A DNA stretch of 64,000 nucleotides. Origin: Apodospora peruviana. Taxonomy: Eukaryota > Ascomycota > Sordariomycetes > Sordariales > Lasiosphaeriaceae. Shown here one piece after another: positions 11,205 through 22,942 of the stretch. The notes under the pieces are model-generated. The model saw only the letters and a program-made list of their open reading frames with translations, had not been told where the DNA came from and ran no database searches. The stretch's first letter is position 1, and each line of letters begins with the position of its first letter. The DNA lies in NCBI GenBank assembly GCA_033439685.1, contig JAUEDM010000004.1, positions 3,658,001 through 3,722,000 on the forward strand. Direction: 5' to 3'. A program made the translations under genes and the position numbers.

Positions 11205-12721
11205 GAGCAGACCCGCATCAAGGAGGTCTGTCTTCAGTCCTACCAATGGTATTGAAAAGGGGCACTGTTATCTCTTCACACTTCGGAAACATGACCCGAT
11301 TCACCAGCCATTGGATAGCCGTGCCGGGACAAGCATTGAGAATAAATATGGGTGGAAGGCTATTTCGTTTTCCTTATTTGCAATTATAACCCCAATTCCG
11401 GTTTACCTGGTTATGGATGTCTTTCTATTCTTTCTTCGATATGTCCTTTTCTATCTATATGCACATACCCCCGGCGGTTTCACTATCTGTGAGCCGTCCT
11501 TTCTTCAGAGAGAAGGAGTTGAGTATCGGTTGCCTCGTCATCCTCATCCACCACCAACACCACCTTCCCCTTTAAATAGGGTTCCTTGACATCTGTCTTG
11601 TTTTTTCGGCTGTTGGACTTGGCAGTTGTGGTGTTGACATTTCTCTATTCCCCCCCCCCCCCCCCCCCCCCCCGGGTCCCTAGGTTGGTGTAACACAATC
11701 CTCTTTCTTACCCTTTAAATCTTCTTGGCACGACGATGGTTGGAGACGGTGGTGGGAGGCTGGAGAAAACGGATGAAGCAGGCGAGATATGGGGGAATTG
11801 GGACGGATTGAGAAGGAGAGGGAAGTGGAAACGATTGGCCGGACAACGGCAAAAGGAACAAATATCACTTTATCGCCTACCTCGCACAGTATCTAAACCT
11901 ATCCGATATGTCCTTTTAATGAATGGAATAGGAAAATTTTCCAGTCTCTTGTTGGTCGTATTTGCCTTGTCAAGCACGGTATCTTTGGTTTTGTCTATTG
12001 TTTGAGATTCCACGAATGTTCTGGTTACGGTTTTAGAGGTTCGCTTGGTTCATAGGAGAAAGAGAAACTCGATAAATTTGAACGAATTTCAGAGATTGTC
12101 GTAAATGATATCACAAGTGTGTTAAGGACATCGACTTGAAAAGATGTGGTGGCCCAGGCTTGTTTGTGATGAAGCTGCATCCCTGACATTGCCGGGCCGG
12201 AGCTTCCCGTGCCGCCGACCAGCCAGTCCCTGCAGTTCATTTCGCGCACAAAAAGCCTCTTCGGCTATTTTCCTCGTTGCCTGCATTTCCATCTTCTTCT
12301 TCAATTTTTCTTCAACACGGGCTTGGAAACGAAGCTTTCTGTCTCAGCCATGGGTTGAAACAACAGAGAACTGAGAGCAATTGACTCTCAAGCTCAATCC
12401 TTGGAGTTTTTCTCCAGACATCCAGGTTCTTACCTAACCGACCTTGGCTTGGCACCTCGGCTTCAATGAGGGGGCTACCGCCGGCAATGGCCGGCTCTTC
12501 GCTCGTTCGGGGTAACGCAACCAGCCCGCTCGCTCATCACCCCCTCCAAGCTCTCTGCTGTTTGCGACAAACATCTATCCCTTGCTTGCTTTTGGATCAG
12601 TTTCCTGGATTTACGTCGGTTGGTCTCGAAAGAGCAACTACCGCTGGGGAATACCGGCCAATATTTTCACACAACGAGGAAACCTGAGAGGATACGATAC
12701 TGGTCAAAACGTGGGGAGAAG
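11205..12721. other. intergenic region
   Basis: About 1.5 kb between two plus-strand genes. It contains a poly-C tract (listed separately) and AT-rich stretches at 11890-12130. No credible coding frame was found. The upstream region of the dehydrogenase is CT-rich near 12530-12600. Confidence 0.45.
11650..11673 (+). repeat. 24-nt poly-C homopolymer
   Basis: An uninterrupted run of 24 C, followed by GGGTCCC. Such a tract can form i-motif or G-quadruplex structure on the opposite strand and is prone to length error in sequencing. Confidence 0.9.
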
Positions 12722-14066
12722 ATGAAGCCAGCAACGAAGTTATGGAAGCTGCAGCTCCTTGCAGCACAGCGCCGTCGGGCGTTTTCTACATCTCGTTGCA
12801 GCCGGGACAATTACGCCTTCATTGGCTTGGGACAGATGGTACGTCACGTTCTCGGAGAATAACCGTTCAGCGGACCAGCTGCCAGTCGGGCTTCGGGCTA
12901 ACAGCAGCTATTGTTCCAGGGCTACCAAATGGCGCGAAATCTCCAGGCCAAGCTACCACCCACCGACAACGTCCGGTTATTCGACATCAACAAGACCGCG
13001 GCTGAGACGCTGGTGGAGGAGATGAAGAGCCAGCAAGCAGGCGGGGCAACTGCTCAGGTGTCAGAGTCCGCGGCGGAAGCTGCACGGGATGCTGTATGTG
13101 TGACCTTTCCCCTTTAATCTCTTCTCCCTTTTCCTGTCCCCAGGCTTTCCATGATGAGTTTGTCCAAGAATGATCTTTTCTAAGTTGGGCCCCAGCGTTA
13201 TGCTGGTGTGCTTTCCTATGATTTTTGTTAATACAACTAAGCCAATCCTCTGATAAAAGCCATATCACTCGTTACTTTGTACTGCTTAAACCGGCATTGA
13301 AGATAACTGACTGGAATCTGTGGGTTTACAGGACACAGTAATCACTTGCCTGCCCGAACCGCAGCACGTGAAGTCTGCGTACTCGTCCATTCTCGCGGTA
13401 GACCTGCGGAAGCGCTCCCAATCTCGCCTCTTTATCGACTGCTCCACGATTGACCCTTCCTCATCGCGCGAGGTCGCCGCGGCGGTGTCTTCGGCCTTGC
13501 CAAACGGACAAGGCAACTTCGTCGACGCCCCCATGTCGGGTGGCGTAGTTGGCGCGACGGCTGGAACGCTGACGTTCATGCTGGGAGCCCCAGGCTCGCT
13601 CATCACCCGCATAGAACCTGTCCTCCTGCGCATGGGCAAACGTGTCCTGCACTGCGGGCCGCAAGGAGCTGGTCTATCGGCGAAGTTGGCCAACAATTAT
13701 CTGCTCGCGATTGAGAACATCGCGACGGCGGAGGCAATGCACCTCGGTGTGCGGTGGGGACTGGACCCGAAAGTGCTGGCCAATGTCATCAATATCAGCA
13801 CCGGGAAGTGCTGGCCGAGCGAGGTCAACAATCCTGTTCCTGGCGTCGTGGAAACTGCGCCCGCGAGCCGGGATTACAAGGGCGGTTTTGGGATCGGGTT
13901 GATGAGGAAGGACCTGAGGCTTGCGATGCTCGCGGCCAAGGAGGCGGACGCGAAGATTGTGTTGGGGGACAGGGCGACGGAGGTGTATGAGGCTGCTGAG
14001 GGGGAGGAGAGGTGTAAAGGGAGGGACTTTTCAGTTGTTTATCGTTGGTTGGGTGGGAAAGAATAG
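12722..14066 (+). CDS. 3-hydroxyisobutyrate dehydrogenase, mitochondrial
   Basis: Exons 12722-12838, 12920-13093 and 13332-14066 encode 341 residues. The first about 28 residues (MKPATKLWKLQLLAAQRRRAFSTSR) are basic and lack acidic residues, as in mitochondrial targeting peptides. The NAD-binding glycine motif FIGLGQMGYQMARNL spans the first intron. FVDAPMSGGVVGATAGTL matches the substrate-binding signature of beta-hydroxyacid dehydrogenases. The catalytic lysine is in GLSAKLANNYLL (about K215), and the C-terminal helical domain carries YKGGFGIGLMRKDLRLA. The enzyme oxidises 3-hydroxyisobutyrate to methylmalonate semialdehyde in valine catabolism. Intron 2 is 238 nt and AT-richer than the flanking exons. 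Other members of the family (glyoxylate or succinic semialdehyde reductases) cannot be wholly excluded, but the targeting peptide and motifs favour this call. Confidence 0.9.
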
Positions 14067-15182
14067 CTGCCATTTGCGGTTGCATTTCCTGGCGCTGAGT
14101 AGATCCGTACCAACCTAGACCAACGGAAAATAACTGCATCATCTACCTTCCTCTTCATATTGTTCCTTCCAGATTTCAATTCTTGCCATTCAGTGAGCTC
14201 CGTCGTGTAGTGTTCTGAGCGAGGATTTTGCTTGTGACAATCGGCATGCGAGATAGGCTGATGGTGTGTGAAGAGTGCTGGTGTGATCTGATCTCTGCTT
14301 ACCGGATCGAACCACGCCTCCGTACTATCAGAGAAGTCTCGCATAGCTGTCCGCTAACAACTCTCCCGCTAAGCCGCATCACGATGCGTTAACGATCTTC
14401 CACGCTCCGGCAGATATGCCGAACAGATTGACCCCACGGACGTGGCGATAGGCGGCTTTCACGACACCATACCACTGCAAGTAACCTCCTTTATAATCCG
14501 GCATACGAATCACATTTCAACGGCTACAACCTTACAGTTATTATCACGGAGCTAATTCCTGGTTTAGGTGACATACAGTCCTCTCTACCGCCCATGCCAA
14601 GAGCTTCGAGCCCTGTTATAGCACTCTTGGCCACGATGTTGTCGTTCTCGGTCCCTTCTCTTCCCGATGGTTTGGGTGTCTTTGTCTGACTCCTCCGCCC
14701 TACGACGGGAAGATGGATGGCCGGAGTTGTGTACATGCATGCGTGGTGTGAGTACACAAATATAAGAGTATTGGCTCATCCCATCCATCCATCCATCCCA
14801 TCTCATAGCCGTTCAAGCTACTAATCATCCAAGACAATCATTACAAAGGTAGCTACCACGCATGGATATTCAATTTAGTTGCATTTGAAGCTTTCGTACT
14901 TCCACACCTTGTTTCGTGTCACTCAAGTCCTTCACACCTGCCTTCCCAAGCCGCGCTTAGCTCGGACGACTTCAAACGCAACCGGGCCCGAGTCGGCGTC
15001 GAGTAGACTCCGTCCATCATTCATTCATACGCTCGCTCTTTCCGTCTGATTATTACCGCTTGGCTCTAAACCACTCCCGTCTGTCTCCGGCAACAGAGCT
15101 CTCTCTTTCGGATCAACCACCTTCATCTAATCAGCCATTCTTTTTCCGTGGGGGTATGTAAATATTCGAGGATTCGAGAGGA
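14067..15182. other. intergenic region upstream of the RTA1 gene
   Basis: About 1.1 kb with a CCAT microsatellite near 14779-14800 and pyrimidine-rich sequence from about 15030 to 15150. No coding frame is supported. Confidence 0.45.
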
Positions 15183-16602
15183 ATGAGGATATCGAGAGTC
15201 CCAAGGACGACAACAACAACATCAACAAACGGGATGTCGACGACAACCCAAGATGGCGCCGGAGCTCCCAGCGTGTCGGACAGCATCGCCAAGTACTACC
15301 TCACATGCACAGAGTTGACGCCCTACTGTCCCGTCGAGGCGACCACGCTTGGATATTTTCCAAACAAGGGGATCAACATTTTCTTTGCAGTCGGGTTCGG
15401 CGCGGCGGCCTTGGCGACGTTAGCCGTAGGTACCTGGAAAAAGACGTGGAGCTACATGGCGTTTATCACGGCCGGCTGTGTGTTGGAACTTGCTGGTAGG
15501 TTTTATCTCCCTCAAAAAGCCGGTGATTGTGTGGGAGGGTCTAATTACTGTTTGAAAACCACACCTCCTGCAACGAACCGCTAAACACAAAACACCTGGA
15601 AATTAAATAGGCTACGCCTCCCGCATCCCCCTATCCTCCAACCCATGGAACCACCACGCCTTCGAGACCCAAATCGTCGCCATCATCCTCGCTCCCACGG
15701 TGATCTGCATCTCCATCTACCTGACCCTCAAGTACGCATGCATCTCGCTCAACCCGGACCTGTCGCGCGTGCGCCCGCACCTGTACCCGTTCATCTTCGT
15801 GCCCCTCGATGTCTCGTGCCTGCTCGTGCAAGCTATCGGCGGCGCGCTGGCTGCCAGCGCCGGGTATGATGATTTTGCGCTGCTGCAGCACGGCAACAGG
15901 GCCATCATTGCCGGCATCACGCTGCAGGTTGTTGTGCTACTATTCTTTGGGGCCGTCGCGACGGATTATTATCTCAGGGTCAAGAGATGGATTCTGACGA
16001 ACCTGGAAGAAACGGACCAGCCGGAGGCTGTGGCGCTTTGGCGGGATAAGCGGTTCCGCATGTTTGTGTATGCTGTTACCGGGGCATACGCGGGGATTCT
16101 GATCAGGTGTATTTATCGGTATGTAATTTTTCCCTGGGTATAACGTGAGTGAGGCTGCTTGCTGACAGAGATGATAATGATATAGGATTGCGGAAATGGC
16201 TGGCGGATGGGGTAACCATATCATGCAGGACGAGCCGTCGTTTATTGTCCTAGAAGGATTGTGAGTTTTGCTTTCCTCTTTGATATTCACATTATTCTGT
16301 TCTATCTGCCAACTATTTGGGGGATTAGTATGATCCTCATCCCATGCCTTTTGCTCGCCTCGTTCCCGGCCGGAATCCTGTTCCCACAGATGGCGGCTCG
16401 CATGTCAGCCAGGGGCAACAAGGACAAGAGCAATACGACCATCCAACACGACCGAAAGAATCGAGGCTCCTCCGATCATGGTCACGCCGAAGAAGAAGCT
16501 AACCTGGAAGAGGGTGGCGGCGAGAATGTTATGACTATTAAAGAGACCACTACTAGCAAGAAAGTGGTTCAGGTCTCAGCGGAGCCGAAGAGCTTGGAGT
16601 AA
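15183..16602 (+). CDS. RTA1-domain seven-helix membrane protein
   Basis: Four exons (15183-15495, 15611-16118, 16186-16260, 16329-16602) give 389 residues. Hydrophobic segments include IFFAVGFGAAALATLAVG, YMAFITAGCVLELAG, IVAIILAPTVICISIYLTL, YPFIFVPLDVSCLLVQAIG, IIAGITLQVVVLLFFGAVA and MILIPCLLLASFPAGILF. The loop FEGN...IAEMAGG and the NPWNHHAFETQIVAIILAPT stretch follow the RTA1 family pattern. Relatives include yeast Rsb1, a flippase or transporter-like protein for sphingoid bases, and Rta1, linked to 7-aminocholesterol resistance. The C-terminal about 70 residues are hydrophilic and charged. A second Met at 15234 (MSTTTQDG) could be the true start. Substrate is unknown. Confidence 0.88.
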
Positions 16603-17636
16603 TCATGTGCTGAGTGAGACGGAAGGAAGACTGGGATCAGGGGTTGTTACGTTTATATTTGGGGCTCTACATAAAGTGAGCGAATATCTACTGGCTTCTC
16701 GATGTAACTATCTCTTGAGCATGGAAGAGTGTTACGCAGACTTCGTGTTTTCTAATTAGTGAGGTGGTTTCCTTTTAACATGAACCCCAGACTTGTTGAA
16801 TCCCAACAGAGGAAACCGGTGGTTGTCGGCTTATTGTTCCCAGACCCAAGAGACACCCTTTTATTTGCAGACCTCTGCCAACCTGATTCATTTGAAAGAT
16901 GACGCACAGGACTGCTACTTGGAGTCACAGATCTGGAAGTCGGAGAGCGGACTTGTCGGTGGTCCTAGTCATGTCCCAGAATTCATCATCTTTCTCGAGA
17001 GACTGGTCGAATAATACGGGTCAGTTACTTGGCGCCACCACTGACATATGTCACATATCCCCTTTTCGATCATTCTCCAGGCTGTTTCTCAACCAATATA
17101 AATGTATGATAGCCACATTACCAGATTGAGACGTCACTCCAAGTTGAGATTGGGGGCCTCGCCGAGGGAGGACGTATGGTGATAACTTCAGTAGGATCGA
17201 CCTCCCACCCAGGCCATAATTCCGAGATTCAGATATGATAATCTGTTAACCCGTTGCTAGGCATGGATACGGAATACAGTCGAGACTTGAATCCATCCCC
17301 AATTCCAGTCAGCATCGGATCAATAAAGCTGAGCTGTCACAGTGCTACACCCAATCACTGCCCTGCAAAAGTCTCAAGATCGCAACCTCATTGGGTGCAG
17401 CTTATCCTTATCTGCCCGATGCCGAGCTTGCACTTAAGGGGCCATTGGCATGGTTCCACCAATCTGAGTGGCTGCGGCGCAGCTGCTGTTGTCAACTTTG
17501 TCTGACTCCGAGCTGGAGGATCTGACAGGGGGCCTCCTGTTGCTTATTCTCTCGCCCAACATGCTCGGCCATTAAACTTCTGTTTTCAAATCCCGCGGGA
17601 TGCCATTGTCGCAAGCTGAAGCACACACAACCGACC
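16603..17636. other. intergenic region
   Basis: About 1 kb between the RTA1 gene and the P450 gene. Nothing beyond presumed 3' and 5' flanks was seen. Confidence 0.45.
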
Positions 17637-19320
17637 ATGACGTCTACTGTGACTCCAGGCCTCGCATGGCACCAGATAGCCTCAGATGACATCACCGCCG
17701 GCACTGTCGTCTTCACCACCGTCGCTGCCGTTGTGTTATTGTTCTTTTACAGGTTCTCGTCGCCTCCGATCGACCCCCGCGAGCCTCCGCTCCTGAAGCC
17801 GGGAATTCCCATCGTGGGCCACCTCGTGGGCCTCGCGCGGTATGGGATCGACTACTTTGAAGTCCTTCGGTGAGTCTAACCCCACCTACTACCTACTTTG
17901 GTAAATCATGACCACCTGAATACTAACCAAGAACGGGGCCAGCAATTCCAAGCGTAAACCATCACCCGCCGTGACCCTCCCGATCCTCAATGGCAAGGCC
18001 TACGTCCTCTTCGACAGGACCATGATCCAGTCCGCGATCCGCCACAAGAACCTCACCTTCGACGTGCTGGGCATGGAATTCGCCCAGCGCGTCTTCGGGC
18101 TGTCGGACCTGGCGATGGAGAAGCTCTGGGGCCCGGATCACGACATCGAGACGTCGGCCGCGGGCGTGACGATGCAGCGCATCAAGACCGCCATGACGGG
18201 CCAGAGCCTCTTTCGCATGAACGCCGCGGCGCTGAACTACATCGCGGAGCACCTGAACTCGGAGGTCGGCGAGGCGGGACTTAAAGTGCCGAATCTGTAC
18301 CGCTGGCTGCGGGACTTTATGACCATGGCGACGGCTGAGGGCCTCTACGGCAGCGACAATCCCATACAAAAACAGCCTGACCTGATCGATGCGCTGTGGG
18401 CCTTCGAGGGCAACATGCAGCCCCTGTTTGTCGGTGTCATGCCCAAGCTCATCGCGCGCAAGGCGTACACGAACCGCGAGAAAGTCCAAGCCGCGTTGTC
18501 GCGGTGGTACGTCGCGCGCAAGGACGGGGCGCCCGACGTGGCCGAGATCACCAAGGTGCGCGTCAACACGCTGCGCGAGTTCGATTTCCCCGAGGAGGAG
18601 ATCGGGTGGGCCGAGGCGGCGCTGCTGTTTGTCGCTACTACCAACACCATCCCGACGCTGTACTGGTTCGTCACCAACGTCTGGCTGCGGCCGGAGGTCG
18701 TGGAGGAGGTGCGTCGCGAGGCGCTACCGCTCGTGGTGCTGAGCGACGGAGTTGACGGCGGCAAGCGCATAGCGACGCTGGATATCACGCAGCTCGAAGA
18801 GCGCTGCCCGCTCCTGGTCGGATGCTATCGCGAATCGATTCGCCTCGGCAACCAGTCGGTCGGGACGCGCCGGGTTTTGGTAGACACGGTCCTGACCGAC
18901 GGTGCCGGGAACCAGCACCTGTTCAAGGCCGGCTGCGACATCATGTGGTCCGTCAAGACGCTGCACCGCTCCGAGGACGTGTGGGGGCCGGAAGCTATGG
19001 AGTTCGACCCGAGCCGGTTCGTTAAGAGCGAAGACCAGGACGTGAAGGTCGAGCGAGCCAGGAAGCAGGCGTATGTCCCGTTTGGGGGCGGCAAGCATCT
19101 GTGTCCCGGGCGCAACTTTGCATTTGCCGAAAACCTTGGTCTTATGGCTGCTTTGGTGGTTGGGTTTGAGCTCCACGGTCTGGACGCGGCGAATGTTAGG
19201 CTGGGCGATGCCAAGATGGGCGAGGCCGTGGCCAAGCCCCCTGCAGGTGCCGAGGGCGGCGAGGTGGTGATCAAGCGCAGGGCGGGATGGGAGGACGTGG
19301 ATTGGAAGTTTATGTGCTGA
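17637..19320 (+). CDS. cytochrome P450, microsomal
   Basis: Two exons (17637-17869, 17943-19320) encode 536 residues. The N-terminal hydrophobic anchor (GTVVFTTVAAVVLLFFY) is followed by the proline-rich hinge PPLLKPGIPIVGHLVGLARYG. The helix-K motif ExxR is YRESIRL (E375, R378). The haem loop is FGGGKHLCPGRNFA with cysteine ligand C465. The helix-I region reads AALLFVATTNTIPTLYW and lacks the usual acid-threonine pair (A-G-x-D/E-T). This resembles the Asn-Thr version of CYP7/CYP8-type enzymes such as sterol 7-alpha-hydroxylases and prostacyclin synthase. Function therefore might be oxygenation of a sterol or lipid, or an isomerase-like reaction; this is inference. No biosynthetic backbone enzyme lies nearby. 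Confidence 0.92.
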
Positions 19321-19563
19321 AGGTGCGGACGAAACTTACGGCAACCCCCTATTACGTCAGTAGGGGGGGTTCTGTGTAACTCCAAACCCCAAGAGCCTTC
19401 ACCACTAGCCCCGGTTGGAGTACTTTGGATATAAGGTGGTCGGACAACACGCCCAGAAAAAGTATTAATCAAATTACATTTCAACCGCACTCGCACATGA
19501 ATAAAGGTCTGACACAGCAAGCTCTCCTAAGCTATCTGACATTGATAACCGTCTATCAAGTAA

Positions 19564-20348
19564 TCAGTAATCGACCTTGTCCACCTTGCCCGTCTTGATA
19601 TCAAACACGAATCCCTGGGTGCCGTGCTTCAGATGGTCGCGGATGAACGGGCTGGCGCGGACCCATTCTAGATCGCCTCTGACGCTCTCCTCGATGCTAT
19701 TAATCATAAATGCATTAGTCCGAACCCATTCCTCACACAAAGGGGGTTTGTGGAAATTTACTTTGTATTGGCACCAAAGACCATGGCATCGATCTCGGCG
19801 TGGTAAGCCTTGTCGACTGTGGCCTTAAGATCGGCGTGAAGGCCCTCCTCGGTGAAGTGCAGGGTCCCGCAGTCGGTGTGGTGGACGATGGCGAGCTCGT
19901 CGAGTTTGAAGACGCCGTCGAGGATGATGATGTCGCGCAGGGCGTGGCGAATGTTTCCGCCTGCGTTGCGGTGGACGAGGACCTCTGTAATCAATAAACC
20001 AAGGTTAGCAATTGTGGTTTGGGCTGGAATTTAGAAAAAGTACCGACCCAAGATGTCAAGGTCGAAAAACTTCTCTGGGACGCAGCGAGGATCAAGGCAG
20101 GTTACTGAGGCGTTTGTTAGTCCAGTATTAATCTAATCATCAGGTAGTATAGTTGGCCAAACGTACCGATCATGGTCTTGGGGCCTGGCGACCCGGCTTT
20201 CGCCAGGTCCTCGAGAGTGGGGATGGGGGTGTGGCGGGCGGATGTCGCCCTGTTTTTATCAGTTAGTTAGCGTGAGGCTTGAGAATGAGGAAGATGTGTG
20301 GACGAACTTGTTGCGCTCCAGGAGTTTTTCGATTGTGACCGTCGGCAT
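19564..20348 (-). CDS. beta-class carbonic anhydrase, small type
   Basis: Five exons (20348-20308, 20249-20167, 20104-20048, 19984-19762, 19696-19564) give 178 residues. The zinc ligands are in place: C44 in TCLDPR with D46/R48 forming the conserved Asp-Arg pair, then H96 and C99 in VHHTDCG. VHRNAGG at 64-70 is also standard. The C-terminal RGDLEWVRASPFI...GFVFDIKTGKVDKV follows the short mycobacterial Rv1284-like subtype rather than the longer plant-like fungal enzymes. It interconverts carbon dioxide and bicarbonate. No targeting peptide is evident, so it is probably cytosolic. It is convergent with the P450 gene (243 bp apart). Four introns in 178 codons is dense for this window. Confidence 0.9.
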
Positions 20349-21215
20349 GATTGCTTGAGTGAGGTGTTGATGGATTGTTTATTGTGTGTCTTGGGGTTTG
20401 GTCGGTTGTCTGGTTGCTGTGCTGTATCCTTATGTTTTAATCTCATCCATTTTCCTTGAAAAACATCACCATTTATATAGTCTTCTTCTCATTCTCAAGA
20501 CGTATTTTCGAGGCTCTCTCGATCCAGTCCGGATACCTCGGCGGCTCGCATCGAGCAACTCGAACTCGCCGTGTGCCGTCGGCGTGTATGTCGATATCAC
20601 CAACCTTTTTGCTCTTCTAATCAAGTCTGCCAGGGCTCCAAGACCCAAAAGAAGACGATGGCGAGCCCAGCAGTTCCCCTTGACTGCATAGCACACTATA
20701 ACTTGCCAAGGCGGCGTATGCGCGTTCGGAGGGTTTCAAGGCAGGTCTAGATTGGTACTTTAAATTGTTCACTAAACATTATTCTGTCTAGTTGGGGGGT
20801 TTCAAGTGACACAAGAAACCCCAAACCATTCCGCTTCAGGATCTTCGTACCCCGGCTCACACACAAAGCAACTCTGCGACCCTGCTGTGCCGCAAATGCA
20901 GCCCCTTTATGCTGACTCAAACCCCAAGCAGCTGGGACTTCAACCGAATGTTACTTAAATCGGCCATTGGCACCCCGGTTACTCAGCTCCGTGATACTTC
21001 GGGTTCTAATCAGAAAGCAACGATTATTACGAACTTTTTGCTTTCCAATCAACACTTTTGACCGCCAGTTCAGACATCACCAGTCGCACAGCAGACGAGA
21101 CTCCCAGATCTTCTGCTTGCAGGCCCATTATTGGATCAAAGTCCCTGCACTGCAGACAGTCTACAGGACATCACAGTCGCAATCTCGGCTGCTCGTCACT
21201 CGCAGACAGACAGAC
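20349..21215. other. divergent intergenic region (carbonic anhydrase / TF-like gene)
   Basis: About 870 bp between divergent start codons. The reading frame of the downstream gene is open upstream to 20967, but that extension has poor composition and is treated as leader. Confidence 0.45.
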
Positions 21216-22942
21216 ATGGCAGACATGGCAGACCCGCAGTTTGCCTTCATCGCCTACGAAGGGCCAAAGCTTCCCCGGGATCCAAACACGCGCAGTCTCA
21301 TCCGCCGGCGCGCCATGAAAGATGTCGCGGCGGTGCGGAGGCAGAGAGGTGACTACGGGCGGCACAACCGCAGGCAGTTCCCAGTCTTTGTGGGCGAGTT
21401 TATCGACCGCGGCCGCGACCAACAAGCCTCCTCTGCACAAAAAGAGGATGGTACGTCACCAACGAAACTTGATATTAGTAACGATACTACCCCTACATCC
21501 TCGACCTCATCGGGGTGCGGAAAGATCTATTACCCCTTCCCACGGGTCAACAACCCAGCAGTCACCGCCTCGGACCTCTCGCTTATGCTGAGCAGCCTCG
21601 CACCGCTCACCGGACTCCGGCTCGGTCTCGCCAGTCTCGGCGGGTGTGGGCGCTCTCCTCTCTCCGCACCATCCTTCTCTATTGACGATTTAACCGTCCC
21701 TCGCGGGCTAGGGAGCTGCAAGTTGCTCTCGTTCATCCCGAGCCGGTACGGCTACCAGGTCTCGCCGGCGCTGACGCACGCCACGGACTGCGTCATCGCC
21801 ATGATCAGGTCGATCATGAGAAAACAGGCCGGCTGTGGCGGCACCAACAGCAGAAGTGGGGACCTGCCGAGCGTTCTGGTTCACTATTCCAAGGCGTTGA
21901 GGGCACTGCAAGCGGCGCTGGACGACGAGGCGCAGCGGTTTACGCCCGAGACGCTGTGTGCGACGCAGCTGTTGGGTGTTTTCGAGCTGCTGAGCGTGAA
22001 CGACGGCAAGCCGTACTCCTGGATGCGCCACGTCGGAGGAGCCACGCGCCTGATGGAGGTCCGCGGCGTCGGCGCTTTTCAGAGCGAGTTCGAGATGGCG
22101 TTGCTCACCGCGCATGTTGGGCCTGCAGTAAGCCATGTCCCTCCCCAATTCGTTATCATATGATAAATAGGTACTCACCAACCTTACCTTAGGTAACCGA
22201 AGCCTTCCTGAGCAACAAACCGTGCTTCCTCGCCCAAGACCCATGGAAACAAGTCCTACACGCCGCCATCCGACGCGACGAGTCCCTCGTCGACCAGGTC
22301 GACCTCGTCCTCGCCCTCTGGGGCCACCTCGTCGGCGGGCCCGAGGTCTTCAAGCTGACCACTGACCTGGTCTGTCACTCCGGCAGCTTCTCACCCTCCC
22401 AACAAGCCATCGACGACCTCATCGACCGTCTCCTGAGCGACCAGGCCCGCCTAAAAGCCTGGGTTGGCATGGCGCAGATAAGAGTCGGCCTGCCGCCTGT
22501 CGAGACCGCCCTGTCGCCCGAGGACTGGCCCGATGCGGCCGTGTTTCCGCTCGTCGGCGAGCCGTACTTGGGCGATGACATGACGCAGCTGGCGCTGAGG
22601 GGCACGTACACGACCTGTCGTTTGCTCAAGGCGAGGTTACTTGTCGCGCTGGCACCGAGGAGGTTCAGGATGTTGGAGGAGGAGTGCCAGGAGTTGGCGG
22701 CAAGGATCATGAGCATGAGCTTGGAGAAGGATGGCGAGCACGATGATGATCTTGGCGGGGGCAGCCTTGTTGGGAGTCTGTTCATGTCGCAAGGGAGCTG
22801 GGTCGCGCAGGGGATTGTAGAGACCAAGAAGATTTGGGCGATGGAGGGCGATGATTGGCAAGGTAACAATGGGGGAATTATTGAAAGGGAGAAATTTGAG
22901 GCTTGGTGTAACGCGATGGGAAGGAAATTTCCGGAAAGGTGA
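21216..22942 (+). CDS. fungal transcription-factor-like protein lacking a zinc cluster
   Basis: Exons 21216-22127 and 22193-22942 encode 553 residues. The N-terminal part is basic and low-complexity (FAFIAYEGPKLPRDPNTRS, RRRAMKDVAAVRRQRGDYGRHNRR). The middle carries CVIAMIRSIM...HYSKALRALQAALDDEAQRFTPETLCATQLLGVFELLS and W-x-RHVGGATRLMEVRG. These are hallmarks of the fungal-specific TF_2 (DUF3468-type) domain that normally follows a Zn2Cys6 cluster. No C-x2-C-x6-C pattern is present in any frame before the start. Such proteins are common in Pezizomycotina; many are annotated as C6-like regulators or as non-DNA-binding relatives. Two ATGs lie close together (MADMADPQF); the first is used. The target is unknown. 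Confidence 0.75.

Noticed and set aside
14280..14330. tRNA-like GGTTCGATCC on the minus strand
   Set aside because: The T-stem does not pair and no acceptor or anticodon stem is found around it.
20967..21215. N-terminal extension of the TF-like protein
   Set aside because: The frame is open, but the residues are low-complexity S/R/Q-rich and no zinc cluster appears.
15183..22942. RTA1, P450, carbonic anhydrase and TF-like gene as a secondary-metabolite cluster
   Set aside because: No polyketide, peptide or terpene synthase is present, and the carbonic anhydrase is a housekeeping type. Adjacency alone is weak.
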